A stretch of 64,000 nt of DNA from Ruegeria sp. THAF33 (GCF_009363615.1 NZ_CP045384.1:2292501-2356500), one strand, 5' to 3'; shown: positions 1-8,033, counted from the first letter of the stretch. A program made the numbers and translations. The notes: generated from the letters alone by a model not told the origin.

Positions 1-258
1 ATCCTGCTGACCTCGATGGACCGCGACGGCACCAAGGCTGGCTTCAACCTGCCCCTGACCCGAGCGATTTCCGATGCAGTGGACGTGCCCGTAATCGCAA
101 GCGGCGGTGTCGGCAATCTGGATCATCTGGTCGAAGGCGTCACCCAAGGTGGCGCAAGTGCGGTGCTTGCAGCCTCGATCTTCCATTTCGGAGAATACAC
201 GATCCGCGAAGCCAAGGAACACATGGCCGCCGCAGGCATTCCGATGAGGCTGACATGA
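1..258 (+). CDS. hisF: Imidazole glycerol phosphate synthase cyclase subunit HisF (3' part)
   Basis: This is the C-terminal 85 residues of HisF, cut by the window edge. HisF is the (beta/alpha)8-barrel subunit that uses ammonia from HisH to make imidazole glycerol phosphate and AICAR in histidine synthesis. The visible part carries the strongly conserved run [12 protein letters not shown], with the second catalytic Asp and the phosphate-binding region, and later IASGGVGN, the second phosphate-binding loop. The end matches full-length family members. The stop codon overlaps the start of hisE in an ATGA arrangement, so the two are translationally coupled at the end of a his operon. Confidence 0.96.
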   Translation: MLLTSMDRDGTKAGFNLPLTRAISDAVDVPVIASGGVGNLDHLVEGVTQGGASAVLAASIFHFGEYTIREAKEHMAAAGIPMRLT

Positions 259-572
259 GCATTCTGCACGACCTTGCTGCCACGATTGAGGCGCGCAAAG
301 GGGCTGACCCCGATTCAAGCTGGACAGCCAAGCTGCTTGCAAAGGGTCCCGAGAAATGCGCCGAGAAATTTGGTGAAGAAGCCATCGAAGCCATCATCGA
401 AGCCACGAAGGGCGATCAGGCCAAGCTGACCGCCGAAGCAGCAGACGTGCTGTATCACCTGCTGGTCATGCTGGCCGCCCGAGACGTGGCGCTGGAGGAT
501 GTTCTGGCCGAACTTGCGCACCGTCAGGGCATCAGCGGCATTGCTGAAAAGGCAGCCCGCCCCAAAGGGTAA
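255..572 (+). CDS. hisE: Phosphoribosyl-ATP pyrophosphatase HisE
   Basis: HisE hydrolyses phosphoribosyl-ATP to phosphoribosyl-AMP and pyrophosphate, the second step of histidine synthesis. The 105-residue length is normal for a stand-alone HisE. The all-alpha MazG-like fold is marked by [10 protein letters not shown] (about residues 22-31), the acidic metal-binding [14 protein letters not shown] (about 38-51) and [13 protein letters not shown] (about 61-73). The start ATG overlaps the hisF stop by 4 bases. No hisI domain is fused to it. Confidence 0.97.
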   Translation: MSILHDLAATIEARKGADPDSSWTAKLLAKGPEKCAEKFGEEAIEAIIEATKGDQAKLTAEAADVLYHLLVMLAARDVALEDVLAELAHRQGISGIAEKAARPKG

Positions 573-641
573 CGGCCGGGTTCCGCGCCGCCGCAACGGC
601 CGCTATACTCGGGCGTCAGAATGGCAGGCCGAGGGCGCGAC

Positions 642-1214
642 ATGATCCGAATTTTGATGCTTGTGGCAACGCTTGCCATCGTTGCGGCATGTGCGGCGCC
701 TCCCCCCTCGACCGGGGATGAGGTACAACGCCTGACAGCCGAGATTCAGCGTCTTGGCCCGGATATCGATCCGGAAGAAGCCCGCCGGGCGGCGCAAGTC
801 GCCTATTCCTATACCGCGCAGCTGGTGGAAGAATACCAGATCACCGACCCGCCGCTGATCCACAATGCGAAGGTCAACAAGGGATTGCGCCCGCGTGGTC
901 TGTGCTGGCATTGGGCCGAGGATATCGAGCGTCGTCTGAAACAGGAAAACTTCCAGACGCTGGAATTGCACCGCGCCATCGCCAACGCCGACAATCCGCT
1001 GAGGATCGACCACAGCACCGCGATTATCAGTCGCAAGGGAGAAACGCTCTATGAGGGCGTCGTGCTGGACCCGTGGCGCTATGGCGGGGTGTTGTTCTGG
1101 TCACCTCTGGTCGAGGATACCCGATATGAGTGGGTCCCTCGGGACGTGGTGCTGGAAAAACGACGACAGGAACAGGTTGCCCGCCTGAAACCCTATCAGC
1201 CAGCAACGCCCTAA
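642..1214 (+). CDS. Putative lipoprotein, conserved hypothetical
   Basis: A 190-residue protein with an N-terminal lipoprotein signal: MIRILMLVATLAIVAAC, so the acylated cysteine would be Cys17. An in-frame ATG exists at 621, but the one at 642 places the signal correctly. The mature part is mostly helical and polar. It contains a conserved-looking RGLCWHWAEDIERRL segment and a C-terminal region rich in Trp and Tyr. I do not recognise a named family or activity. The gene ends tail-to-tail with the CoA-binding gene on the other strand, overlapping it by 4 bases. Confidence 0.75.
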   Translation: MIRILMLVATLAIVAACAAPPPSTGDEVQRLTAEIQRLGPDIDPEEARRAAQVAYSYTAQLVEEYQITDPPLIHNAKVNKGLRPRGLCWHWAEDIERRLKQENFQTLELHRAIANADNPLRIDHSTAIISRKGETLYEGVVLDPWRYGGVLFWSPLVEDTRYEWVPRDVVLEKRRQEQVARLKPYQPATP

Positions 1215-1681
1215 AGCTTGGACGAGATGATCCCGGTGGAAAACCCACCCATGCGTAGCTCGCCAAACAGGCGCTGATACTCGATCTTCGGACAGCGGTT
1301 CATCACGACGTCCACACCGCGGGCCTTGGCCTTGGCTGCCGCTTCAGGGTGTTCAACCCCGATTTGCATCCAGATCGTTCCGAGGGACGGGAACACCTCC
1401 AACGCTTCGTCCACAATGGGCGGCACGGATTCGGACCGTCGGAAGATGTCTACCATGTCCACGGGTTCGGATATCTCCGAAAGGCTGCCGCGTACCCTTT
1501 GGCCAAACAGGTCTTTCCCGGCATGGCCCGGATTGACCGGGATCACGTTGAACCCTTTCAACGACAGGTAGCGGGCGACGTAATAGCTGGGCCGCACCGG
1601 GTTCATGGACACTCCGACAACGGCAACGGTCTTGGTGCGTTGCAGAATGGCTCTCAGCTGCTGATCGGAATAGTCTGGCAT
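1211..1681 (-). CDS. CoA-binding domain protein (YccU type)
   Basis: A 156-residue single-domain Rossmann-fold protein of the CoA_binding_2 family. The N-terminal VAVVGVSMNPVRPSYYVARYL (about residues 19-39) is the nucleotide/CoA-binding loop seen in YccU-like proteins. IWMQIGVEHPEAA and VVMNRCPKIEY follow near the C-terminus, as in the family. The biological role of these proteins is not settled, but they resemble the CoA-binding part of succinyl-CoA synthetase alpha. It is a monocistronic leftward gene beginning with ATG. The 3' end overlaps that of the upstream lipoprotein gene. Confidence 0.88.
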   Translation of the reverse strand: MPDYSDQQLRAILQRTKTVAVVGVSMNPVRPSYYVARYLSLKGFNVIPVNPGHAGKDLFGQRVRGSLSEISEPVDMVDIFRRSESVPPIVDEALEVFPSLGTIWMQIGVEHPEAAAKAKARGVDVVMNRCPKIEYQRLFGELRMGGFSTGIISSKL

Positions 1682-1701
1682 GCCCTATCCTTAGCAGGGT
1701 T

Positions 1702-1797
1702 CCAAAAAGAAAAAAGCGCCCAAGAAGCCTTGGGCGCCAGTTGTTGGAACGAGGGACAGTGAAATGACCCGCGGCAGTTCCATTCCGCGGTCATTGT
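1702..1797 (-). ncRNA. Candidate small RNA or structured 3' UTR (two hairpins and a terminator)
   Basis: On the minus strand this AT-rich gap reads as an 11-bp stem with one bulge (1763-1774 pairing with 1785-1795), about 25 unstructured bases, then a 9-bp stem with a 4-base loop (1716-1724 with 1729-1737), then a T-rich tract (1702-1715). That is the shape of an Hfq-type small RNA with an intrinsic terminator. It could equally be the 3' end of the YHS-gene mRNA, whose stop lies about 80 bases upstream. The promoter is unknown and no homology was tested. Confidence 0.4.
1716..1737 (-). terminator. Intrinsic terminator
   Basis: A perfect 9-bp stem, GCGCCCAAG paired with CTTGGGCGC around a 4-base loop. 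On the minus strand a 14-base T-rich run follows it. It ends minus-strand transcripts coming from the YHS gene or from a small RNA, just before the CoA-binding gene starts at 1681. Confidence 0.85.
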
Positions 1798-1877
1798 GAC
1801 ATTTAGGCATATATTTGGTAAAAAAAAGAGGGGCAGCGCATTTTTGTGATGACTCTTCACAATTAGCTGATTCTCGC

Positions 1878-2336
1878 TTACTCTCGATAAAGGATTGCCG
1901 GCCAGTTTTCTTCAGCCAACTCAATGTATTCTGCCTGATCCTGCTGCCAGATTTCCTCGATCTCGATCGAGTGCGTCAGGTACAGACGACCATCCACGAC
2001 CTTCCAGGCCTTGGGGTCCGAGCTCTTCAGAACTCCCATCGCCATCGCAAATGAACAATACCCGCCGAACTGCGGCGCGAAAGCACGGGGATTGCTTTCG
2101 AACAGCTCGCGGTTTTCCTGCGAGGTGAAATGCCACCTCGCCCCTTTCCACATCACGGAATTCTCGGGCATGCCCATGATCGGCGTAGAACCGTCGAAAA
2201 AGGACACGGCATCATACCCGGCCAACGCCACCCCTTCGGTGGTGTAGTAAACGGGCCTTTCCTGCGCATACGTGGCAGGCGCCAGAAAAAAAGCGCACAG
2301 CGCGCCAAGTGTGGAACGTCGGGTCAGCATTGCCAT
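1878..2336 (-). CDS. Exported YHS-domain protein
   Basis: A 152-residue protein with an N-terminal signal peptide (MLTRRSTLGALCAFFLAPATYAQ) and a single YHS-like domain. The domain shows GYDAVSFFDGSTPIMG, WHFTSQENRELFESNP and FAPQFGGYCSFAMAMG. YHS domains are thought to bind metal, and this periplasmic type is common in proteobacteria with no fixed role. An in-frame GTG at 2423 would add 29 residues before the signal peptide, so the ATG at 2336 (or 2330) is preferred. No partner gene is in the same operon. Confidence 0.85.
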   Translation of the reverse strand: MAMLTRRSTLGALCAFFLAPATYAQERPVYYTTEGVALAGYDAVSFFDGSTPIMGMPENSVMWKGARWHFTSQENRELFESNPRAFAPQFGGYCSFAMAMGVLKSSDPKAWKVVDGRLYLTHSIEIEEIWQQDQAEYIELAEENWPAILYRE

Positions 2337-2433
2337 GTCAGAATCTGAAATCACTGGGGTATCAAGATGCAATTTTTTGCTGCATGCGGAACCCCTGTTG
2401 ACGTGGATGTGAACGATCTTCACCCAAAAACGG

Positions 2434-2715
2434 TCAATCGAAAATGTCTTCGATCACATCCCAGGCTTCATCGAACACGCGCGAGAACATGCTCTTTTTC
2501 TTCTTTTTTCGCTTGGTCTTCCGTGGAGGGGAATGAGAAACCGCAGATCGCACCGTTTTGGCAGGCGCAGCCTTCCGCTTGGGCAGCATCTTCAGATCAT
2601 GCAAAGGTGCGCCACAACTAGAACAGCTCAGCTCGTGCCGTTCTTTGCCCCTCAGGACCAGCGCAGCCCGGGTCCCGCAGTAGCAGCAGGTCGCAATTTT
2701 GGATGGACCGGAAAT
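2434..2715 (-). CDS. Small zinc-ribbon protein with basic tail, probable ATT start
   Basis: A protein of about 93 residues. It has two CxxC pairs (CCYCGTRAALVL and LSCSSCGAPLH) that form a zinc ribbon, then a basic linker with a KRKKKKK run, then an acidic amphipathic end, FDEAWDVIEDIFD. The start is unusual: AAGGAG (2722-2727) lies 6 bases before an ATT codon at 2713-2715, and the protein then begins with SGPSKIATCC. In-frame ATGs at 2769 and 2748 lie inside or across the end of rlmB and have no ribosome binding site. Downstream of rlmB and probably co-transcribed. Function unknown; nucleic-acid binding is a guess from the zinc ribbon and basic run. Confidence 0.72.
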   Translation of the reverse strand: MSGPSKIATCCYCGTRAALVLRGKERHELSCSSCGAPLHDLKMLPKRKAAPAKTVRSAVSHSPPRKTKRKKKKKSMFSRVFDEAWDVIEDIFD

Positions 2716-2731
2716 AACGCTCTCCTTTTTG

Positions 2732-3502
2732 TCAGGGCCGGGATGCATATAAGGCGATTGCCGCGGCATTTGAGACGTTCAGCGATCCGAATCCCCCGGC
2801 TGCGTCAATTTTCACCAATTGATCCACGGTTTCCTTCGTCTTTTGGCGCAATCCCGGGCCTTCCGCCCCCAGAACAAGTGCGACGGGGCGGTCCCGACCG
2901 TCGCTCAGCGCGCCTTCGATCGTTACCTCTGCTTCACCGTCCAACCCAAGGACCAGAAATCCCATATTCTGTAGTTCAACAATTGTGTCGGCCAGGTTGC
3001 GCATCCGCAGATAGGGTTGACGCTCCAGCGCGCCGCTGGCGGTTTTTGCCAGGGCCCCAGTCTCGGGCGCGGAATGGTGGCGGGTGCCTATGACGGCACT
3101 TGCACCCAGAACTTCAGCCGAGCGCAGAATCGCCCCGACATTGTGCGGGTCCGTAACGCGGTCCAGAAGGATGACGCGTGGATTTTCCCGACCGATGCAG
3201 TTTTCGGCCAGACCGCCCCAATCCAGCGGCTTTACCTCCAGCGCGGCACCCTGGTGCACCGAGCCTGCATCGATGGGCGCCGTAAACTTGCGCGGATCAG
3301 CCATCTCGGGCTCGATCCCAGAGAATTCAATCGCTTCCGCCAGCTTGTCCCGCGCATTGCGCGTTACGATCAGGCGCAGTTTCTGCCGATTGGGGTTCAT
3401 CAAAGCGTCGCGAACTGCATGCAGACCGAACAGCCAAACGGTTTCAGCAGCCGCGGCCTTGCGTGCCTGTTCCTTTTCAACGACCCATTTGGGTTTCTTC
3501 AT
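2732..3502 (-). CDS. rlmB: 23S rRNA 2'-O-ribose methyltransferase, RlmB/SpoU family
   Basis: A SPOUT-class methyltransferase of 256 residues, predicted to methylate the ribose of G2251 in 23S rRNA (E. coli numbering). It has an N-terminal substrate-binding domain (about 23-93, WLFGLHAVRDAL). The three SpoU motifs follow: NVGAILR (121-127), LGAEGPGLR (211-219) and SLNVSNAAAIALY (240-252), which form the trefoil knot and SAM site. The first residues are lysine-rich. A related SpoU protein of other specificity cannot be excluded. The small zinc-ribbon gene follows it closely. Confidence 0.9.
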   Translation of the reverse strand: MKKPKWVVEKEQARKAAAAETVWLFGLHAVRDALMNPNRQKLRLIVTRNARDKLAEAIEFSGIEPEMADPRKFTAPIDAGSVHQGAALEVKPLDWGGLAENCIGRENPRVILLDRVTDPHNVGAILRSAEVLGASAVIGTRHHSAPETGALAKTASGALERQPYLRMRNLADTIVELQNMGFLVLGLDGEAEVTIEGALSDGRDRPVALVLGAEGPGLRQKTKETVDQLVKIDAAGGFGSLNVSNAAAIALYASRP

Positions 3503-3618
3503 TTTTCAGGCCTCCGGGCCGGGAATTCGGTTTCCTGCGCCAAAGCGAAATTTTCCTGTTGACGCTCCTTTGGTGCGCTAGTAATCACGCCTCCACGTCA
3601 GGTGCAACGCCTGACAGT

Positions 3619-3702
3619 GGGCGACAGGCCGCAAGGTGTGGCAGGGGACTGTAACTCCCTCGCGGAGACGCACGCCTGGTTCGATTCCAGGGTCGCCCAC
3701 CA
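3619..3702 (+). tRNA. tRNA-Tyr (GTA)
   Basis: An 84-base class II tRNA with the CCA end encoded. The acceptor stem pairs 3619-3625 (GGGCGAC) with 3692-3698 (GTCGCCC). The anticodon stem is 3644-3648 with 3656-3660, and the loop is CTGTAAC with GTA at 3651-3653. The long variable region (3661-3674) forms a short gcg/cgc arm, as expected for bacterial tRNA-Tyr. The T arm CCTGG-TTCGATT-CCAGG is perfect. The D arm is odd: position 8 is A rather than U, and the loop has the GG pair but no usual A14. It lies just upstream of, and divergent from, rlmB. Confidence 0.88.
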
Positions 3703-3853
3703 TCTTTCCCGTAGAATTCAAAGATGGCCAGAACGCCTTGCCCGTGCGTGCTCACGTGCATGCTTTTGCGCAATAACGGCCGCAAAGACTCGTAAAAGTT
3801 GCGAAACCGCGCATCGCCCGCTAGTCTGTTAACGTATTTGCGAGGGACATGTT

Positions 3854-4528
3854 ATGAGACTGCTTTTGGCGGCACTTGCCGTTTGTGTCGCAGGCGCAGC
3901 GAATGCGCTGACTATTACATTTGACAATAACTTTCCGAATGATCCTCAAAGCGGGCTGACAACGTTTCAAGGAACCAGCCAAGGTTTCACTTTTGACTAT
4001 GCACCCGTCTACAACTTTGGAAATCAGATCAACTTGCACGACGACAACGGTGTGCTGTCAACGGTGGTGCAGGCCGTAAACGGGACGAAGTTTACGGCAC
4101 AATCCGTGGATCTGTCAGGATTGTCGCGCGTGTTCAAGACCGGATCCGGCCCTGCACCCGCACTTGGAACGCAGGCCTACAACCAGTGGCTCAAGGCGGG
4201 TACTGCGACAGTTCCAACCCTGACATTTTCGGGGCTTCTGAACGGTGCCACAGTTGCGACGCAGACGTTCGGACCTTCGGCTTTGAACACTTTTGGTTTC
4301 TCCAGTGGGTTCACGGCCATTGATCAACTGTTGATCACGCTGAACGTCCCCAACGCGGTCAAATTCCCCTTTGGCCTTGGGTCGAACACCGTTTGGTGCG
4401 ACCAATGGTGTGGCGAATTCAACGTGGATAATTTGCAAGTCGCACCAGTCCCCCTGCCCGCAAGCGGGCTGCTTTTGATTGGGGCCGTTCTAGGCCTGTT
4501 CGGATACCGCAGGCTTAAGACAACCTAG
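3854..4528 (+). CDS. VPLPA-CTERM surface/secreted protein
   Basis: A 224-residue secreted protein with an N-terminal signal peptide (MRLLLAALAVCVAGAANA). It ends in a PEP-CTERM-like sorting tail: VPLPASG at about residues 199-205, a hydrophobic segment LLLIGAVLGLFG, then the basic end YRRLKTT. Such VPLPA tails are typical of Rhodobacterales and are handled by exosortase-type systems; no exosortase is in this window. The middle part is beta-rich with many Thr, Gly and Asn and has no domain I recognise. Monocistronic, followed by a terminator. Confidence 0.88.
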   Translation: MRLLLAALAVCVAGAANALTITFDNNFPNDPQSGLTTFQGTSQGFTFDYAPVYNFGNQINLHDDNGVLSTVVQAVNGTKFTAQSVDLSGLSRVFKTGSGPAPALGTQAYNQWLKAGTATVPTLTFSGLLNGATVATQTFGPSALNTFGFSSGFTAIDQLLITLNVPNAVKFPFGLGSNTVWCDQWCGEFNVDNLQVAPVPLPASGLLLIGAVLGLFGYRRLKTT

Positions 4529-4542
4529 TTGCACCCAACATC

Positions 4543-4579
4543 AAAAAACGGCGCTGCTTGTTGGTCAGCGCTGTTTTTT
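4543..4579. terminator. Bidirectional intrinsic terminator
   Basis: An A-run, a 10-bp stem with one G-T pair (4547-4556 with 4566-4575), a 9-base loop and a T-run. It sits between the convergent VPLPA-CTERM and DUF2478 genes and has A- and T-tracts on both sides, so it can stop both transcripts. Confidence 0.88.
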
Positions 4580-4606
4580 GTCTCTTAACCAACTGTTTGG
4601 AAGGTT

Positions 4607-5128
4607 CTATTCCGCCGCCGGACGCAGTTCCGAGACCTTGTTGAACCACGCCTCGATTGCATCCAGATCCGCCGGCAGGGCTTCCGCTGCACCATCCGCG
4701 AAGGTCTGGAATTTCTCTTCGTTCAAACCGTTCACGCCGACCAGCACCGGGATATCCATCGCCAGCGCTTCGCCGATCACGGGGCGGAATCCACGCCCAT
4801 CGGATTCATGCTTGCCGAATTTGTTGATGATCAGCAATTGGGGGGCGCCCTCCAGCGAGGCGGTCACATATCCCACCGCCTGTTCCAGCGCTGCCGGGTC
4901 CAGACGGCAACCGCGCGACTGGGTGCCCAGCGACTGCGAAATGCGGATGGTTTCACCGTCGGGCAGCACGCGCAAGTCCATATCGCATTTGCTGCTGTCG
5001 GCGCACTCCGTGTTTGTTTGCACGACACCGGCCAGTTTTGATCCGGACGCCAGCAGGCGTTCCGCAACGGCGCTCAGCAGGCGGTCCGTCGCGCCGCGAT
5101 CGGTGGTGGTGACATAGGCCAGATGCAT
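4607..5128 (-). CDS. DUF2478 family nucleotide-binding-like protein
   Basis: A 173-residue protein of the DUF2478 family, sometimes found near molybdenum transport or cofactor genes. It begins MHLAYVTTTDRGATDRLLSA, with CDMDLRVLPDGETIRISQ, GCRLDPAALEQA and LLIINKFGKHESDGRGFRP, which resemble family core segments. An ATG at 5221 is in frame, but the one at 5128 has AGAGG upstream and matches the family start. No Mo genes are in this window. The biochemical function is not known to me. Confidence 0.82.
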   Translation of the reverse strand: MHLAYVTTTDRGATDRLLSAVAERLLASGSKLAGVVQTNTECADSSKCDMDLRVLPDGETIRISQSLGTQSRGCRLDPAALEQAVGYVTASLEGAPQLLIINKFGKHESDGRGFRPVIGEALAMDIPVLVGVNGLNEEKFQTFADGAAEALPADLDAIEAWFNKVSELRPAAE

Positions 5129-5198
5129 CTTGGACCTCTTGTAATTCGTTTGTGACGTTTCAAATAGCACGCAAGGCACCGCCCGGCCACTCCCTCGT

Positions 5199-5864
5199 TC
5201 ACGGAAGCGGGGACAGGCCAATCACAGGGGCGTGCAGGTGAAGCAGAACCGCATAGGCGGCGAGCGCGGCCAGCCACACCCCGGGACGCGGCCAGGGGCG
5301 CGGAGCGCGCAGTGAGAACCGCGCCGTGTTGCGGGACAAGCGGACCCATTCAAAGCCCATTTCCCGCGACTTGCGCCGGTCGACAAGGGCCATACCCATG
5401 GCTGCGAAACCGGCAAACAGGCCGAACAGAATCACATGAGACAGGCTGCCATTGGCAATTAGATGTGCCACCGCCCACAGCATCAGCGCGGCAAGGATCG
5501 GGTGTCGGGTGGTGCGCAGGATACCGGGCTGTTCTGGGTCAAATGGCCGATTGCCCAGCCCCCCGAATGAGAACGGGTTCTGAATGATCAGCCCCGCGAC
5601 AGCCAGCCAGCAGACCACCGGCATGATCAGAACCGGCGCCCAGCGCAAAAACGCAAATGGCGGGATGACCTCGACATAAGGAGCGTTGGCAGCGGCGATG
5701 ATCAACCACGCCAGGACGGCCAGCGACAGAACCGAATAGGCCGTGAAATACCCCCGGCGTCCGAGTGTATCGATCAGCCGTCCGCGTATAGCAGGCCGCA
5801 CCGGAATCGCGTGGCTGAGAAGGAATGTGACGAGCGCTGCAAGGAATAGGACCCAACCGGTCAT
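5199..5864 (-). CDS. NnrU family integral membrane protein
   Basis: A 221-residue membrane protein with about six hydrophobic segments, matching NnrU/isoprenylcysteine methyltransferase-like proteins. Diagnostic parts are LSHAIPVRPAIRGRLIDTLG at the N-terminus and GILRTTRHPILAALMLWAVAHL (about 116-137), containing the RHP motif. NnrU was first linked to nitric oxide reduction gene clusters, but many homologues, like this one, stand alone. No nitrite or NO reductase genes are present here. Confidence 0.85.
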   Translation of the reverse strand: MTGWVLFLAALVTFLLSHAIPVRPAIRGRLIDTLGRRGYFTAYSVLSLAVLAWLIIAAANAPYVEVIPPFAFLRWAPVLIMPVVCWLAVAGLIIQNPFSFGGLGNRPFDPEQPGILRTTRHPILAALMLWAVAHLIANGSLSHVILFGLFAGFAAMGMALVDRRKSREMGFEWVRLSRNTARFSLRAPRPWPRPGVWLAALAAYAVLLHLHAPVIGLSPLP

Positions 5865-5937
5865 GGTGATCTCCGCGTTATTGGGATCGGTCTAGATCAG
5901 GACGGCACGGGTATCCTTGTCCAAAATCAAGTTCGGC

Positions 5938-5961
5938 GCAGGGGCTATGCATCGCCCCTGC
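5938..5961 (-). terminator. Hairpin after proW
   Basis: A perfect 8-bp stem, GCAGGGGC with GCCCCTGC, and an 8-base loop, beginning 6 bases beyond the proW stop on the minus strand. There is no T-run, so termination is possible but not certain. It may instead protect the mRNA 3' end. Confidence 0.5.
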
Positions 5962-5966
5962 CCTGT

Positions 5967-8033
5967 TTACAACCCAAGCGCCGCGCGGCGTTCTTCGGCA
6001 AAGCCCTGCACGATGCGGTCGGCAATCAGCGCCAGAATCGCCATCGCGGCCCCGGCGGAAATGCCAAGCCCCACATCCGCCTGACCCAGCGCCAGATAGA
6101 TCGACTGTCCCAGACCCGTGGTACCGATCAATGCGGCGATCACCAGCATCGCAAAGGCATAGAGGATGGTCTGGTTCAACCCCAGCAGGATCGTGGGCGC
6201 GGCATAGGGCGCGCGCACGTCGCGCATGATCTGCCACTCGGTCGCACCGCTTGAGATCGCGGCCTCCATCATCTCGTCCGGCGTGTTGACCAACCCGTGC
6301 CGTGTGTAGCGGATCATGGGCACGATCGCATAAGCACAGATTGCCAGAAAGGCCGAGAACTCTCCGATCTGGAACACCATGAGGACCGGGATCAGGAACA
6401 CGAACAGAGGGATTGTCTGCAACATGTCGCAGATCGGACGGACCACTTTCCACACCGGCTCCCAGACCGCGCTGGCAAGGCCGATCAGGCCGCCGACCAC
6501 GGCACAAGAAAACACCGCCGCACCGCTCAGGTAAAGCGACAAGAGCGCCCTCTCCCACAGGCCCGAAACGAGGATGGTGCACAGCAGCCCCACGCACAGC
6601 GCCGCCAGGCGCCAGCCCCCCGCGACCCAGCCCAGAGCAGCGGCACCGGTCAGGACAAAGGGCCACGGCAGGTTGGCAATGCCGGTTTCCAGCATTCCAA
6701 TCAGGATCAGGACGATCAGACCACCCGTCAGCCGCCCACGCCATGCCATCAACAGCGCGATCCCGGCACCTGCGGCAAACAGGCCAAAGCTCATGCCCGC
6801 CGTCCACTGGAAGCCCCAGGTGAAGGGCAGCACCGCCTGATCCAGACCGATCCGCAAAGGCAGCAGCACATAGAACAGTGAGTTGTTCTTGAGCGCATCC
6901 AACCACGGGCCATTGGCCTGAGTGAACGCGGTCAGACCGCTGTCCACGGCCTCGGCCATCGGATCCAGCAAGGTCAGTTCGGATGGGTTCGGCAACCACG
7001 CCCAGAAGGCGGCGGTGAAGACCACGGCGAAACCCAACATCGCCCAGACAACCCGGCTGTCATAACGTTTGCGCTCGGTCGCCAAGGTGCCGCTCATCCG
7101 GTCGATCACCACGGCAAAGACCACGATGACCAGACCCGCCATCAGCGATTCACCGAACTGCGCCTTGCGCATGGTCAGCAGGACCTCCCAGCCGATGTCG
7201 TTGAACCCGCCGATGACGGCGGCAATGATGACCATGGACAAGGCCGCCATCAGACATTGGTTCACACCGACCATGATCTGCGTCGTGGCGGCGGGAATTT
7301 CGACCTGAAACAGTTGCTGAAACCGTGTGCCACCGGACATGATGGCGGCCTCTTTGATCTCGGGCTCGACCCGTTCCAGCCCCAGCATCACGTTGCGCGC
7401 CATGGGCGGCGCGGCGTAGATGGCCGAGGCGATCAGACCGACGACGGGGCCAAAGCCAAAAAGCAACAAAAGCGGGGTCAGATACGCAAAAGTCGGCACC
7501 GTCTGCATGACATCCAGAACCGCCTGAACGAAGGATTTCACCCGCGGCACCTCGTTGGCGAGGATGCCGATGCCACCACCCAGTATCAGCGCCACCGGGA
7601 CGGATACTGCGACCAAGGCCAGAGTGTTCATGCTCTCAGCCCAGTAACCCGACGCCAGGACAAAGCTAAGGCCCAGAAAGCCCAGCGCCGCCATGGGCAA
7701 ACCGCCCAAGTACCAGCCCAGAGCGGTCACGATCCCGATCAGAAGGGGCCATGGCGTGTTGCCAAGCACGAAATTCGCCCAGTTCATCGGATAGGTCATC
7801 ATATCCGAGAACAACCGCATCGCCGGTTTGATCAGGTTCAGAAACCAATCCAGAAACGCGCCCACCCATTGGGTTGCAGGCAGCTCCCACGCGGCGGGCC
7901 ATTTGACCAGCCATGGGGCGATGCCCTCAAGTGCAAGGCAAACCGCACCGACGACAACCGTGATCACGGCGGCCTTGGCGCCCGCCGTCAGCCGCGCGCC
8001 GTGCTGCGTCGGAACCTCAGTTACGGCGGTCAT
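5967..8033 (-). CDS. proW: Betaine-type ABC transporter permease, double ProW
   Basis: A 688-residue inner-membrane permease made of two ProW-like halves in one chain. Each half has the BPD_transp_1 signature region: MSGGTRFQQLFQVEIPAA in the first and SSGATEWQIMRDVRAPYAAP in the second, plus the preceding DVMQTVPTFAYL and DMLQTIPLFVFL segments. Most ProW proteins are about half this length and dimerise, so this fusion supplies both membrane subunits in one polypeptide. It follows proV with a 4-base overlap and is the last gene of proX-proV-proW. Likely substrates are glycine betaine, proline betaine or choline. Confidence 0.92.
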   Translation of the reverse strand: MTAVTEVPTQHGARLTAGAKAAVITVVVGAVCLALEGIAPWLVKWPAAWELPATQWVGAFLDWFLNLIKPAMRLFSDMMTYPMNWANFVLGNTPWPLLIGIVTALGWYLGGLPMAALGFLGLSFVLASGYWAESMNTLALVAVSVPVALILGGGIGILANEVPRVKSFVQAVLDVMQTVPTFAYLTPLLLLFGFGPVVGLIASAIYAAPPMARNVMLGLERVEPEIKEAAIMSGGTRFQQLFQVEIPAATTQIMVGVNQCLMAALSMVIIAAVIGGFNDIGWEVLLTMRKAQFGESLMAGLVIVVFAVVIDRMSGTLATERKRYDSRVVWAMLGFAVVFTAAFWAWLPNPSELTLLDPMAEAVDSGLTAFTQANGPWLDALKNNSLFYVLLPLRIGLDQAVLPFTWGFQWTAGMSFGLFAAGAGIALLMAWRGRLTGGLIVLILIGMLETGIANLPWPFVLTGAAALGWVAGGWRLAALCVGLLCTILVSGLWERALLSLYLSGAAVFSCAVVGGLIGLASAVWEPVWKVVRPICDMLQTIPLFVFLIPVLMVFQIGEFSAFLAICAYAIVPMIRYTRHGLVNTPDEMMEAAISSGATEWQIMRDVRAPYAAPTILLGLNQTILYAFAMLVIAALIGTTGLGQSIYLALGQADVGLGISAGAAMAILALIADRIVQGFAEERRAALGL

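Noticed and set aside
1844..1862. TTGTGA-N7-TCACAA repeat as a CRP site
   Set aside because: The spacing is 7 rather than the usual 6 bases and no regulated gene start is adjacent. It could as well be an RNA hairpin.
4321..4337. TGATCAACTGTTGATCA palindrome
   Set aside because: It lies inside the coding region of the VPLPA-CTERM protein and no regulatory context supports an operator.
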